Source: Corallincola platygyrae
GTDB taxonomy: Bacteria; Pseudomonadota; Gammaproteobacteria; Enterobacterales; Neiellaceae
Assembly: GCF_039544265.1 (NCBI RefSeq)
Contig: NZ_BAABLI010000017.1
Coordinates: 248,001-312,000, forward strand
Length of the DNA stretch: 64,000 bases
Direction: 5' to 3'
Shown: piece after piece, positions 16,211 to 24,798 of the stretch
How positions within the stretch are numbered: position 1 is the stretch's first letter
Layout: every line of letters begins with the position of its first letter
The notes under the pieces: generated by a model
What the model was told of the DNA's origin: nothing
The model's input: only the letters and a program-made list of their open reading frames with translations
Database searches by the model: none
Program-made: the position numbers and the translations under genes

Positions 16211-17560
16211 ATGGATACCATTTTAATCGTCGATGACAACAAAGCTGTTTGCCAGGCGCTGTCCTTGATGTTGGAGCTTAATGGTTATCAAACGTTGAGC
16301 TGCTATACCCCGGATGAGGCGATTAAGCTGGTACAAAGCGAGCCAGTGTCTCTGGTGATTCAGGATATGAATTTCACCAACGACACCACTTCAGGTGAAG
16401 AGGGGCGAACCCTGTTTTACGCGCTGCGCGAGATAGACCCTGAACTGCCGGTCATTCTGCTCACGGCCTGGACTCAGCTTGAAACTGCGGTGGAACTGGT
16501 ACGCTCTGGGGCGTCAGATTACCTGGGAAAACCCTGGGACGATGCCAAACTGCTTATCAGCGTGAACAATCTCACCTCCATGTATAAGCTCTCCACCGAT
16601 AACCACAAGCTTAAACGGTTGGATGCCGAGCGAATGGCACCGATTAATAACGCCAATCTATGCGGTATTGTGTTTGCCAGTGGAGTAATGCAGCGCTGTG
16701 TCGATTTGGCTTTGCAGATCGCTAAGTCTGATGTTCCTGTGTTGATTACCGGCCCTAATGGCGCCGGTAAAGACAAGCTTGCCGATATTCTTCATGCCAA
16801 CTCGAGTCTGAAAGACAAACCTCTGGTGAAAGTTAATATCGGCGCATTGCCGATGGATCTGCTTGAAGCTGAGCTGTTTGGCGCTGAAGCGGGCGCATTT
16901 ACAGGTGCCAACAAAACTCGAATTGGTCGTTTTGAGGCTGCCGATGGCGGCACGCTGTTTTTAGATGAGATAGGAAATCTGCCGTTAAGTGGACAGGTAA
17001 AGCTGCTGAGAGTGTTGCAAACAGGCGAGTTTGAGCGACTCGGCTCACATCAGACTCGCAAAGTAAAAGTCCGGGTGATCAGTGCAACCAATGCCAATCT
17101 TTTAGAGGATATAGAAGCTGGCCGTTTTCGCGAAGATCTTTACTACCGGCTAAATGTTATCGAGCTTTCAGTGCCACCTTTGAAGCAAAGAGTGGCTGAT
17201 ATTATTCCGCTGGTGAATCATTTTATCGGCAGCGAATATCACATCAATAAACAGGCTGCGAGTGCACTTGAGCAGCATAGCTGGCCCGGTAATGTGCGAG
17301 AGCTAGAAAATGCCTGTAAACGCGCAGTGATCCTCGCATCAACCAAAGCCTTGGGTGTTGATGACTTTGGCTTATCCGTAGCCAGCGCAGAACAAGCGGG
17401 TGAGGTGAGTGAGAGCAATCAACCAACATTGACTAAAGCCGCCATAGAGGCGCTGTTAGCGGAACATAATGGTGTGATAGCAAGAGCGGCTAAAGCGCTG
17501 GGTTTGAGTCGTCAATCACTCTATCGGCGAATGGAAAAGCTCGGTATAGAAAAAGAGTAA
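16211..17560 (+). CDS. Sigma-54-dependent response regulator (NtrC family)
   Basis: Activator of sigma-54 RNA polymerase with three domains (449 residues from the ATG at 16211; a TTG three bases earlier, better spaced from AAGGACG, is possible). The receiver domain has acidic DD near residue 8, phospho-acceptor Asp near 52 and GKPW near 107. The AAA+ domain has Walker A GPNGAGKD near 181, the sigma-54-contacting GAFTGA near 228 and Walker B with LFLDEIGNLP. A Fis-type helix-turn-helix (IARAAKALGLSRQSLYRRME) ends the protein. It lies in an operon with its kinase and probably acts on the palindrome at 11158-11205. Confidence 0.95.
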   Translation: MDTILIVDDNKAVCQALSLMLELNGYQTLSCYTPDEAIKLVQSEPVSLVIQDMNFTNDTTSGEEGRTLFYALREIDPELPVILLTAWTQLETAVELVRSGASDYLGKPWDDAKLLISVNNLTSMYKLSTDNHKLKRLDAERMAPINNANLCGIVFASGVMQRCVDLALQIAKSDVPVLITGPNGAGKDKLADILHANSSLKDKPLVKVNIGALPMDLLEAELFGAEAGAFTGANKTRIGRFEAADGGTLFLDEIGNLPLSGQVKLLRVLQTGEFERLGSHQTRKVKVRVISATNANLLEDIEAGRFREDLYYRLNVIELSVPPLKQRVADIIPLVNHFIGSEYHINKQAASALEQHSWPGNVRELENACKRAVILASTKALGVDDFGLSVASAEQAGEVSESNQPTLTKAAIEALLAEHNGVIARAAKALGLSRQSLYRRMEKLGIEKE

Positions 17561-17574
17561 GAAGAAGCAGTGCG

Positions 17575-18954
17575 ATGAGAGAATGGCGATTTTGGCGCAA
17601 CCTGTCCATGCGCGCCAAATTAATTATAAGTACGATCATCTGTGCGCAGTTGGCATGGTTGGTGGCCTTTTCTTTGTGGATGGCCATGGTGGAGCAGGGC
17701 TCAGTGATTGCTCCTGCTGCACTCTATTTGCTGGTTGCGTCTATTAGTGGGGTAGCTGCGGCATTGCTCAGCTATTTTGCCAGTAAAAATCTTGCCGCAT
17801 CGCTGCATGCCTTCGAAGTGGGCCTGCTCAACTTCAAGGATAATGACTTTTCGGTCACTCTGCCCAGCCAGTCCGACGCCCAACTGAATCGGCTTTGCGA
17901 GTTGTTTAATGAATCAGCTATCAGCCTTCGCGAGCAGCGCCAGTTTATTTATCAAAGGGAGATGCTGCTTGATAAGGTGATTCAAAGCTCTGCCAATATC
18001 ATGTTTTTGTTAGATGACTCGGAAAAGGTCATCTATGCCAATGACGCCGCTCGCCACTTTTTTAACCAAGGTGTGGCGATAGCAGGGTTTGATTTTGAAA
18101 CCCTGACACATGACTTAACTGCTGAATTTAAAACCGCGCTGACGCAACCCAAAGGGGGTTTGTTTAGCTTTGAAGATGAAGCTGGCGAACCACAAACCTG
18201 GCACCTTTCCCGTGGCCGTTTTTTGCTGAACGGTCAGTACCACCACCTTTATCTTCTAAAACAGATGACCCAGGACCTGAATCGACAGGAAGTTGCTGTT
18301 TGGAAGAAGGTGATCCGTATTATCAGTCATGAGTTGAATAACTCCCTGGCGCCCATCGTATCTATGGTGAACTCTGGGCGTATGCTGACCAGGGAGCTGG
18401 ATGATGAAAAGCTTGCCCTTATCTTTGATACCATTGAAGACAGAGCTGAACATCTCAGCCAATTCATTTTCAGTTACGCTCGATTCGCCAAGCTGGCTAA
18501 ACCTAATAAGCGGGATATTGACTGGAAAAAGTTGATGAATCAGCTGGCGCAACACTACGCCTTCAGGCTGCCTGAACACTACCCGGAAGCGCCTTGTCAG
18601 GCAGATCTTGTTCAGCTAGAACAAGTGCTGTTGAATCTCCTTAAAAATGCCCATGAGTCAGGTAGTTCACTTGATGACATTGCTATAACACTGGAGCAGT
18701 CCAGCATATTGACCGTCGGCTCTGAAGAGGGCGTCCCCAATGAATATGTGGTGCTGAAAGTGTCTGATCGTGGTCCTGGCATGTCGGTGGAGGTACAGCA
18801 ACAGGCATTGCTTCCTTTCTACTCAACCAAACAGACTGGTACGGGCCTTGGCCTGGCGCTTTCAAAAGAGATTATTGAAGCCCATGACGGCAACATCAGC
18901 CTCAGAAATCGTGATGGGGGCGGATTGGAAGTAAGCTTAGCGCTCCCGGTTTAA
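17575..18954 (+). CDS. Membrane sensor histidine kinase (NtrB/NtrY-like)
   Basis: Kinase partner of the preceding regulator, 14 bases downstream of it (459 residues). Two membrane helices (about 17-38 and 47-68) are joined by a periplasmic loop of under ten residues, so the signal is probably sensed in the membrane or cytoplasm. A HAMP-like linker and a PAS-like domain (about 128-230) follow. The phospho-acceptor His is at about 252 (SHELNNSLAP). ATP-binding boxes are LLNLLKNAHES (N), DRGPGM (G1) and GTGLGLALSKEI (G2). It is the last gene of the efflux module. Confidence 0.94.
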   Translation: MREWRFWRNLSMRAKLIISTIICAQLAWLVAFSLWMAMVEQGSVIAPAALYLLVASISGVAAALLSYFASKNLAASLHAFEVGLLNFKDNDFSVTLPSQSDAQLNRLCELFNESAISLREQRQFIYQREMLLDKVIQSSANIMFLLDDSEKVIYANDAARHFFNQGVAIAGFDFETLTHDLTAEFKTALTQPKGGLFSFEDEAGEPQTWHLSRGRFLLNGQYHHLYLLKQMTQDLNRQEVAVWKKVIRIISHELNNSLAPIVSMVNSGRMLTRELDDEKLALIFDTIEDRAEHLSQFIFSYARFAKLAKPNKRDIDWKKLMNQLAQHYAFRLPEHYPEAPCQADLVQLEQVLLNLLKNAHESGSSLDDIAITLEQSSILTVGSEEGVPNEYVVLKVSDRGPGMSVEVQQQALLPFYSTKQTGTGLGLALSKEIIEAHDGNISLRNRDGGGLEVSLALPV

Positions 18955-18962
18955 TGGGAGCG
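18941..18962 (+). terminator. Hairpin overlapping the end of the kinase gene
   Basis: CGCTCCC (18941-18947) pairs perfectly with GGGAGCG (18956-18962) across an 8-base loop that contains the TAA stop codon. No T-tract follows directly, so this is only a weak candidate for ending the efflux operon before the convergent mnmE. Confidence 0.4.
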
Positions 18963-19018
18963 AAACAATAGGTAGGCTTATTTATTTGCTAAGAAATTGA
19001 TTTTATGTGTTTTTATTT

Positions 19019-20395
19019 CTATTTGCCGATACAAAAAGAAGAGAATATCCTTCCCAGCAAGTCATCTGAGCTGAATTCGCCAGTGATCTCTGCCAAGGCG
19101 TGCTGAGCCAGCCGCAACTCTTCGGCTAACAGCTCCCCTGCACAATAAACATCTAACTGCTCTCGGCCATTCTGTAGGTGTTGTTCGGCCAGATTCAGCG
19201 CTTCAATGTGACGACGGCGCGCGGTGAACTGACCTTCCCCGCCTTGACCTTCGTAACCCATGATCTGTTTCAGGTGGGCTTTCAGGTCATCAATACCGGT
19301 GCCGTTTTTTGCCGAAATGGCGATCATCGGTTGCTCTGAGGAAGCATCGTTAGCCACTATTTTGTGTTCTGGTAGCTGATCGACTTTGTTTCTTACTACC
19401 GTGAGTGGAACGTGCTCTGGTAGCCTATCAGCTAACTCAGGCCAGATTTTATGGGGATCTGTCTCGTCGGTTTCTGTCGCATCGACCAGGAACAGAACCC
19501 TGTCTGCCTGATTAATCTCCTCCCAGGCACGGGCGATCCCTATCTGTTCGACTTTATCCGGGCTCTCACGAAGTCCCGCCGTGTCGATAATATGCAGAGG
19601 CATGCCGTCGAGGTGTATGTGCTCCCGCAATACGTCTCGTGTGGTGCCCGCGATCTCGGTGACGATGGCACTCTCGCGGCCAGCCAGTGCGTTCAACAGG
19701 CTGGATTTACCCGCATTGGGGCGACCCGCCAACACCACCCGCATACCTTCTCGGATCAAGCTGCCCTGACGTGCCTGGGACTGTACATCTGTTAGCTGGC
19801 TTTCTATCTGTGCCAAGTCGCCGCTGATCTTGCCATCTGAGAGAAAGTCCACCTCTTCGTCTGGAAAGTCGATAGCCGCTTCAACATAGATGCGCAGGCG
19901 TGTCAGTTGCTCAACCAGATCCTGAACCTGGGATGAAAAAGCCCCCTGTAATGAGTGCAGGGCGCTCTTAGCAGCAGCTTCGCTGTTGGCCTCAATCAGG
20001 TCTGCAATGGCTTCAGCCTGGGCCAGGTCCAATTTGTCGTTAAGAAATGCTCGCTCACTGAATTCACCGGGGTTGGCTATCCGGATCCCCGGAAGCTCGC
20101 ATATCGCTCTCAGCAGCATATCAACCACAACAGGGCCACCATGGCCTTGCAGTTCTAATACATCTTCGCCTGTGAAGGAGTTAGGTGCTTTAAATAGTAA
20201 AGCGATACCTTGGTCTATGACTGTGCCTTTACCATCACTAAACGGCAGGTATTCTGCGATACGGGGAGAGGGGACACGGGGCAGTAACCTTTCGGCGACT
20301 TTTTCGACTTCAGGACCGGATACACGAATGATAGCGACACCCCCGCGTCCGGGAGGTGTTGCCTGTGCTGCAATAGTATCGATATGACTTGGCAT
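19019..20395 (-). CDS. mnmE: tRNA modification GTPase MnmE
   Basis: GTPase that works with MnmG on wobble uridine of tRNA (458 residues). The N-terminal formyl-tetrahydrofolate-binding domain begins DTIAAQATPPGRGGVAIIRVS. The G domain has G1 GRPNAGKSSLLN near 226, DTAGLRE (G3) and RNKVDQ (G4). It ends with the conserved C-terminal CIGK that carries the catalytic Cys. It is the last of the rpmH-rnpA-yidD-yidC-mnmE series but is separated from yidC by a terminator. Confidence 0.98.
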   Translation of the reverse strand: MPSHIDTIAAQATPPGRGGVAIIRVSGPEVEKVAERLLPRVPSPRIAEYLPFSDGKGTVIDQGIALLFKAPNSFTGEDVLELQGHGGPVVVDMLLRAICELPGIRIANPGEFSERAFLNDKLDLAQAEAIADLIEANSEAAAKSALHSLQGAFSSQVQDLVEQLTRLRIYVEAAIDFPDEEVDFLSDGKISGDLAQIESQLTDVQSQARQGSLIREGMRVVLAGRPNAGKSSLLNALAGRESAIVTEIAGTTRDVLREHIHLDGMPLHIIDTAGLRESPDKVEQIGIARAWEEINQADRVLFLVDATETDETDPHKIWPELADRLPEHVPLTVVRNKVDQLPEHKIVANDASSEQPMIAISAKNGTGIDDLKAHLKQIMGYEGQGGEGQFTARRRHIEALNLAEQHLQNGREQLDVYCAGELLAEELRLAQHALAEITGEFSSDDLLGRIFSSFCIGK

Positions 20396-20501
20396 AGGTG
20401 ATTGGCAAACTTGAGTTTTGTCAGAGTATATACCCTAGGGCTCCTGTAATTGGAACAAATGGGTCTGGCGTAGTATGTGACAGAGCGACAGATATAAAGA
20501 A

Positions 20502-20521
20502 GGGGCAACCTTGGTTGCCCC
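20502..20521 (-). terminator. Intrinsic terminator between yidC and mnmE
   Basis: GGGGCAACC (20502-20510) and GGTTGCCCC (20513-20521) form a perfect 9-base stem, flanked by A-rich sequence on the left and TTTT on the right. On the minus strand it follows the yidC stop codon by 26 bases and is followed by a T-rich run. Confidence 0.85.
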
Positions 20522-20547
20522 TTTTATCATTGTCTTGCTTGTAGAAG

Positions 20548-22203
20548 CTAAGCTTTTGCTTCCTGTTTATCCATTTGGCGGTAGATATACCACTGCTGGG
20601 CAATGGAGATCAGGTTGGACACAAACCAGTACAGTACCAGACCTGACGGGAACCATAGGAACATTACAGTAAAGATAACAGGCATAAACTGCATTACTTT
20701 TTGCTGTGTTGGATCCGTGATGGTTGTGGGTGACATCTTCTGCATCAGCCACATGGAACCACCCATCAGTAATGGCAGTACATAGTAGGGGTCTTTCACT
20801 GACAGGTCATCGATCCAGAGGAAGAAGGGTGCCTGACGTAGTTCATAACTTTCCAATAGTACCCAGTACAAGGCGATGAAGATTGGCATTTGGATTAGGA
20901 TAGGCAGACAGCCACCCATTGGGTTCACCTTCTCCTTCTTGTACATCTCCATCATTGCCTGAGACATCTTTTGGCGATCATCACCGTAACGTTCACGCAG
21001 TGCAGTCAGTTTAGGCTGCAGTTTGCGCATCTTCGCCATAGAAGTGAATTGAGCTTTGGTCAGGCGATACATGCCGCCTTTTACCGTGATGGTAATCAGG
21101 ATAATTGCCAGGCCCCAGTTAACTACCCAGCTTTGGAAGAAGGTCAACAACCAGTGCAGAGGCAGTGCCAACATCCATAGGAAACCATAATCAACAACCA
21201 GGTTGAGGGTCTCTGAGAGCAATTTTAGTGCGGCCTGGTCTTTAGGGCCCATATAAAGTACTGAGCTGAGGGTTTGGTCTGCACCCGCTGCGATAGTGGT
21301 TGCGGGTGCCAGATAACCAATAATGCCCTGGCCGCTGCTAGTCGCGCTGTAGATCTCGTTGTTGTCTTCGGCTCCGGGCACCCAGGCGCTAACAAAGTAG
21401 TGCTCCAGCATCGCGATCCAACCACCTTGGGTCTGTTTGTTCAGACGCTTGTCGGTCATATCTTCGAAACTGTACTTTTCGTAGCGAGAATCAGCGGTCG
21501 AGTATGCTGCACCACGGTAAGTCGGCATCATCATTGAGCCACTTTCGCCAGCCATGGTCTGACGCAACTGCGCCCAAAGCTGAGTCGTGACAGGTTGGCT
21601 GCTGCCATTATGGATGCGGAATTCTACGTCTACAGAATGTTTACCACGATGGAATTTGAACACCTTGGCAACCATAACGCCGTCATCACGTTGATAGCTC
21701 AGTGGCACTGCGAGAACTTCTTCACCGTCGGCGAGCATATATTCAGCTTGAGCAGCTGAATAGAGAGGACGGCTTTCTCGAGTGTCTATCCCAGTTAAAC
21801 CGCTTTGGGCGGTGTAGCGTGTCTGAGATGTTTGCTCCAGGAGCGTAAACGGTTCGTCGGAATCCAGCGTCAATGGGAACTCAAGCAGGTCAGAATGGAC
21901 CACGTCGCCGCCAAGAGTGTCGATGGTGACTTTGAGTTTATCAGTGGTCACGGTGACCAGTCGGTTGGCCGGAGCTAACGTTTGAACAGCAGGGGCTTCG
22001 GATTTTGGTGCCGCTGTTGTGACTTCAGGAATACCGCCTTCACCAGCCTGGCTGGCTTGCGGCAATGCATCTGTGTCACTTGGGGTGGTCAGTGCGGTTT
22101 CAACCGGAGTTGGCTCCGGCTGAGTATAAGCTACCCACTGTTGATACAGCAGAAAGCTAACCAGCAGAAACCCGATAAGCAGTAAATTGCGTTGTGATTC
22201 CAT
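20548..22203 (-). CDS. yidC: Membrane protein insertase YidC
   Basis: Inner-membrane insertase and Sec-associated chaperone (551 residues). The first membrane helix is at about 5-22 (LLLIGFLLVSFLLYQQW), followed by the large periplasmic beta domain (about 60-340) and the five conserved helices with GGCLPILIQMPIFIALYWVL. The basic loop between the core helices (KMRKLQPKLTALRERYG) is typical. It lies 12 bases after yidD. Confidence 0.98.
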   Translation of the reverse strand: MESQRNLLLIGFLLVSFLLYQQWVAYTQPEPTPVETALTTPSDTDALPQASQAGEGGIPEVTTAAPKSEAPAVQTLAPANRLVTVTTDKLKVTIDTLGGDVVHSDLLEFPLTLDSDEPFTLLEQTSQTRYTAQSGLTGIDTRESRPLYSAAQAEYMLADGEEVLAVPLSYQRDDGVMVAKVFKFHRGKHSVDVEFRIHNGSSQPVTTQLWAQLRQTMAGESGSMMMPTYRGAAYSTADSRYEKYSFEDMTDKRLNKQTQGGWIAMLEHYFVSAWVPGAEDNNEIYSATSSGQGIIGYLAPATTIAAGADQTLSSVLYMGPKDQAALKLLSETLNLVVDYGFLWMLALPLHWLLTFFQSWVVNWGLAIILITITVKGGMYRLTKAQFTSMAKMRKLQPKLTALRERYGDDRQKMSQAMMEMYKKEKVNPMGGCLPILIQMPIFIALYWVLLESYELRQAPFFLWIDDLSVKDPYYVLPLLMGGSMWLMQKMSPTTITDPTQQKVMQFMPVIFTVMFLWFPSGLVLYWFVSNLISIAQQWYIYRQMDKQEAKA

Positions 22204-22215
22204 TGTGTTATCAGC

Positions 22216-22464
22216 TTATTTATCGTCAACTTTTGGTGGTACCGGATCGACCCCGCCTGGGTTTCCAGGATGACATCGAGCGATACGGCGAATGGCCAAC
22301 TGGCTGCCTTTTACTATTCCGTGCACCTTAATTGCTTGAATGCTGTATTCAGAGCAGGTGGGATGAAATCGACAGCGTGGTCCCAACAGGGGGCTAATGA
22401 TAATCTGGTAGCCCCTGATCAACAATATCAGCGCTGCTTGCAACGCTTGTTTAATAGTTTGCAT
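22216..22464 (-). CDS. yidD: Membrane protein insertion efficiency factor YidD
   Basis: Small protein of 82 residues that aids YidC-dependent insertion. The cysteine-rich core SPLLGPRCRFHPTCSEYSIQAI and the RCHPGNPGGVDPVP tail are family signatures, and an amphipathic N-terminal helix precedes them. Its start lies inside rnpA (37-base overlap), which is usual for this gene pair. Confidence 0.95.
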   Translation of the reverse strand: MQTIKQALQAALILLIRGYQIIISPLLGPRCRFHPTCSEYSIQAIKVHGIVKGSQLAIRRIARCHPGNPGGVDPVPPKVDDK

Positions 22465-22787
22465 AGTCGGGCAATTAATGCGCGCAGTTCTTTATCGGTG
22501 AGCTCGCCGATCCCTTTTTTTGCTATTACCACGATATCTATGTTGAGCAGTTCAGCTTGGTGCAGGCGAAAGTATTCTCGCATATGACGTTTAATGCGAT
22601 TGCGACCTACGGCCCGTTTGACATGCTTTTTTGCAACAGTAAGACCCAGCCTGGGATGTTCCAGCTGATTATGGCGAGCAAGGAGAGTGAGTTGTGGGGA
22701 GCTTGCGCGAATAGGTTTCGCGAATACAGATTGAAATTGGGCGGGAGTTAACAGACGTAACTCCCGACCGAATGCGTGCGTTGCCAC
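22428..22787 (-). CDS. rnpA: Ribonuclease P protein component
   Basis: Basic protein that works with RNase P RNA to process tRNA 5' ends. The family signature RAVGRNRIKRHMREYFR is present. I chose the GTG at 22787: it gives 119 residues beginning MATHAFGRELRLLTP, which lines up with E. coli RnpA from its first residue and has the same length. A GTG at 22805 would overlap the rpmH stop codon. Ribosome sites are weak for both, so the start is the uncertain point. Confidence 0.93.
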   Translation of the reverse strand: MATHAFGRELRLLTPAQFQSVFAKPIRASSPQLTLLARHNQLEHPRLGLTVAKKHVKRAVGRNRIKRHMREYFRLHQAELLNIDIVVIAKKGIGELTDKELRALIARLCKLLNKRCKQR

Positions 22788-22797
22788 GATTGGCGGG

Positions 22798-22932
22798 TTA
22801 AGCACTCAGACGAGCACGACCCTTGGCACGACGACGAGCCAGTACAGCGCGACCGTTTTTAGTGGCCATACGTGCACGGAAGCCGTGACTGCGCTTGCGC
22901 TTCAGTACGCTCGGTTGAAATGTACGTTTCAT
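22798..22932 (-). CDS. rpmH: 50S ribosomal protein L34
   Basis: Very short and very basic ribosomal protein (44 residues) too small for many gene-finders. Translation starts at the ATG 22932-22930 with MKRTFQPSVLKRKRSHGFRA and ends KGRARLSA, a canonical L34. It is the first gene of the minus-strand rpmH-rnpA-yidD-yidC operon, divergent from dnaA. Confidence 0.97.
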   Translation of the reverse strand: MKRTFQPSVLKRKRSHGFRARMATKNGRAVLARRRAKGRARLSA

Positions 22933-23058
22933 AGCTAATCCGCCGGTTAACAGTTACTAATAAAAGATGTTGGTTAAAGTTAAATTTTGACCAGCACCCA
23001 AAAAAAGAGGGCGAATTTTAGACCGTCAGGGTAGTGAAGTCAAAACATATTTTTCTTC

Positions 23059-23237
23059 GATCAAAAAGGATCTTTGTCAGATCCGTGGCATAATAAATGT
23101 ATATGTATAACCTGTGGACAGGATCCTAACAGTTCCTGTTTGTCAATAAAAAACAGATAGATAGATCTTATAACCCATGCGTTATTAGATCAGATCGATC
23201 TAGGCTGATCCTGCTATTTCGATCCATAATAGGGATC
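23059..23237. promoter_or_regulatory. GATC-rich regulatory region between rpmH and dnaA
   Basis: The 437-base gap between rpmH and dnaA contains 11 GATC sites within 179 bases (first at 23059, last at 23234), including a run of three at 23188-23200. This density suggests Dam methylation and SeqA control of the dnaA promoter, as in E. coli. No perfect DnaA box was found; TGTGGACAG near 23113 is a weak resemblance. The region must also hold the rpmH promoter. No gene is visible. Confidence 0.75.
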
Positions 23238-23331
23238 CATTACGCGGCGACGTGAAAAGAGCTACAGAGAGAAAAGTAGTCGGTCTTCCCCGGTCGCCCC
23301 ACATTGAATAATAACTATTCTAGGTTTTATA

Positions 23332-23355
23332 CCCTGACAATGTTTTATTGTCGGG
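23332..23355 (+). other. Hairpin in the dnaA leader next to the ribosome site
   Basis: CCC-T-GACAAT (23332-23341) pairs with ATTGTC-GGG (23347-23355) around the loop GTTTT, with one bulged T. The hairpin ends three bases before the dnaA Shine-Dalgarno AAGGAG (23358-23363). It could affect dnaA translation; no evidence beyond the fold. Confidence 0.4.
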
Positions 23356-23369
23356 ATAAGGAGTTTTTC

Positions 23370-24761
23370 GTGCCCAGCAACCTTTGGGAACAGTGCCTGT
23401 CGGTACTTAAGGACGAGTTACCGGTCCAGCAATTCAACACCTGGATCCGTCCATTACAAGCCCAAGTTACGTCAGACCGTTTGACCTTGTTCGCCCCTAA
23501 CCGATTTGTATTGGATTGGGTGCGCGACAACTATTTGCTGCGTATGAATCAAACCATTGAGCAGGTGACTGGTGATAACCAAGTCAAGTTGGTTTTAGAT
23601 GTCGGAACCATGCCGAAACCTGCGGCTGTGGATAACTCCAGTAAAGAAAAGCCTGCACTGAAGCCAAACACGACTGCGAGTAGTGCAGCAGAAGTTTCGG
23701 CGCCTCCTGCTACGGCGGAAGAAGTTAAACCCGCCGGACAACGAAGTAATATCAACCTGAACTACACCTTTGACAATTTTGTAGAAGGTAAATCGAACCA
23801 GTTGGCACGTGCAGCTGCCAGACAGGTTGCAGATAATCCGGGTGGTGCGTACAACCCGCTGTTTCTTTATGGCGGTACAGGCTTAGGTAAAACTCACCTG
23901 TTACATGCCGTGGGGAATGGCATTGTTGATAAGAAACCGGATGCCAAGATCGTCTATATGCACTCTGAGCGTTTTGTGCAGGATATGGTCAAGGCACTAC
24001 AGAACAATGCGATTGAAGAGTTTAAACGTTATTACCGCAGTGTGGATGCGCTGCTGATCGATGATATTCAATTCTTTGCTCATAAAGACCGAAGTCAGGA
24101 AGAGTTCTTCCATACCTTTAATGCGTTGCTCGAAGGCAATCACCAGATCATTCTTACCAGTGATCGTTATCCAAAAGAGATTGATGGGGTAGAGGACCGA
24201 CTTAAGTCGCGTTTTGGTTGGGGTCTGACTGTCGCTATCGATCCACCAGAATTAGAAACCCGTGTCGCCATCTTGATGCGCAAGGCACAGGAGAATGCAA
24301 TTCACCTGCCTGACGAAGTTGCCTTCTTTATTGCCAAACGATTACGTTCAAATGTACGTGAGTTGGAAGGGGCGTTAAACCGTGTGATCGCTAATGCGAA
24401 TTTTACCGGCCGACCCATTACCATCGATTTTGTCAGAGAAGCGCTGCGTGATCTTCTAGCGCTGCAGGAAAAGCTGATCACCATCGACAACATTCAAAAG
24501 ACGGTTGCTGAGTACTACAAGATTAAAGTCGCAGATCTCTTGTCGAAACGTCGCAGTCGCTCAGTCGCTCGTCCCAGACAGATCGCCATGGCACTAGCGA
24601 AAGAACTGACTAACCATAGTTTACCTGAGATCGGTGACGCATTTGGTGGTCGCGACCATACCACTGTACTGCATGCTTGTCGTAAGATAGTGCAGTTAAG
24701 GGAAGAGAGTCACGATATTAAGGAAGACTACTCAAACTTGATCCGTACCCTTTCTTCATAA
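23370..24761 (+). CDS. dnaA: Chromosomal replication initiator DnaA
   Basis: Initiator ATPase that binds DnaA boxes in oriC. The start is the GTG at 23370, 6 bases after AAGGAG. It gives VPSNLWEQCLSVLKDELP, matching the E. coli GTG start; the open frame upstream is unsupported. It has 463 residues: domain I (1-85), a variable Ala/Pro/Glu linker (about 90-130), the AAA+ domain with Walker A GGTGLGKTHLL and Walker B LLIDDIQFF, and the C-terminal DNA-binding domain with GGRDHTTVLHAC. It is first of a dnaA-dnaN-recF-gyrB series and lies 13 kb from oriC. Confidence 0.98.
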   Translation: MPSNLWEQCLSVLKDELPVQQFNTWIRPLQAQVTSDRLTLFAPNRFVLDWVRDNYLLRMNQTIEQVTGDNQVKLVLDVGTMPKPAAVDNSSKEKPALKPNTTASSAAEVSAPPATAEEVKPAGQRSNINLNYTFDNFVEGKSNQLARAAARQVADNPGGAYNPLFLYGGTGLGKTHLLHAVGNGIVDKKPDAKIVYMHSERFVQDMVKALQNNAIEEFKRYYRSVDALLIDDIQFFAHKDRSQEEFFHTFNALLEGNHQIILTSDRYPKEIDGVEDRLKSRFGWGLTVAIDPPELETRVAILMRKAQENAIHLPDEVAFFIAKRLRSNVRELEGALNRVIANANFTGRPITIDFVREALRDLLALQEKLITIDNIQKTVAEYYKIKVADLLSKRRSRSVARPRQIAMALAKELTNHSLPEIGDAFGGRDHTTVLHACRKIVQLREESHDIKEDYSNLIRTLSS

Positions 24762-24798
24762 GCAGATTCTGGATAATAAAAATTAGTAAGGTGAAGTG

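Noticed and set aside
23332..23355. dnaA leader hairpin as an intrinsic terminator
   Set aside because: No T-run follows and it lies directly before the ribosome site of dnaA.
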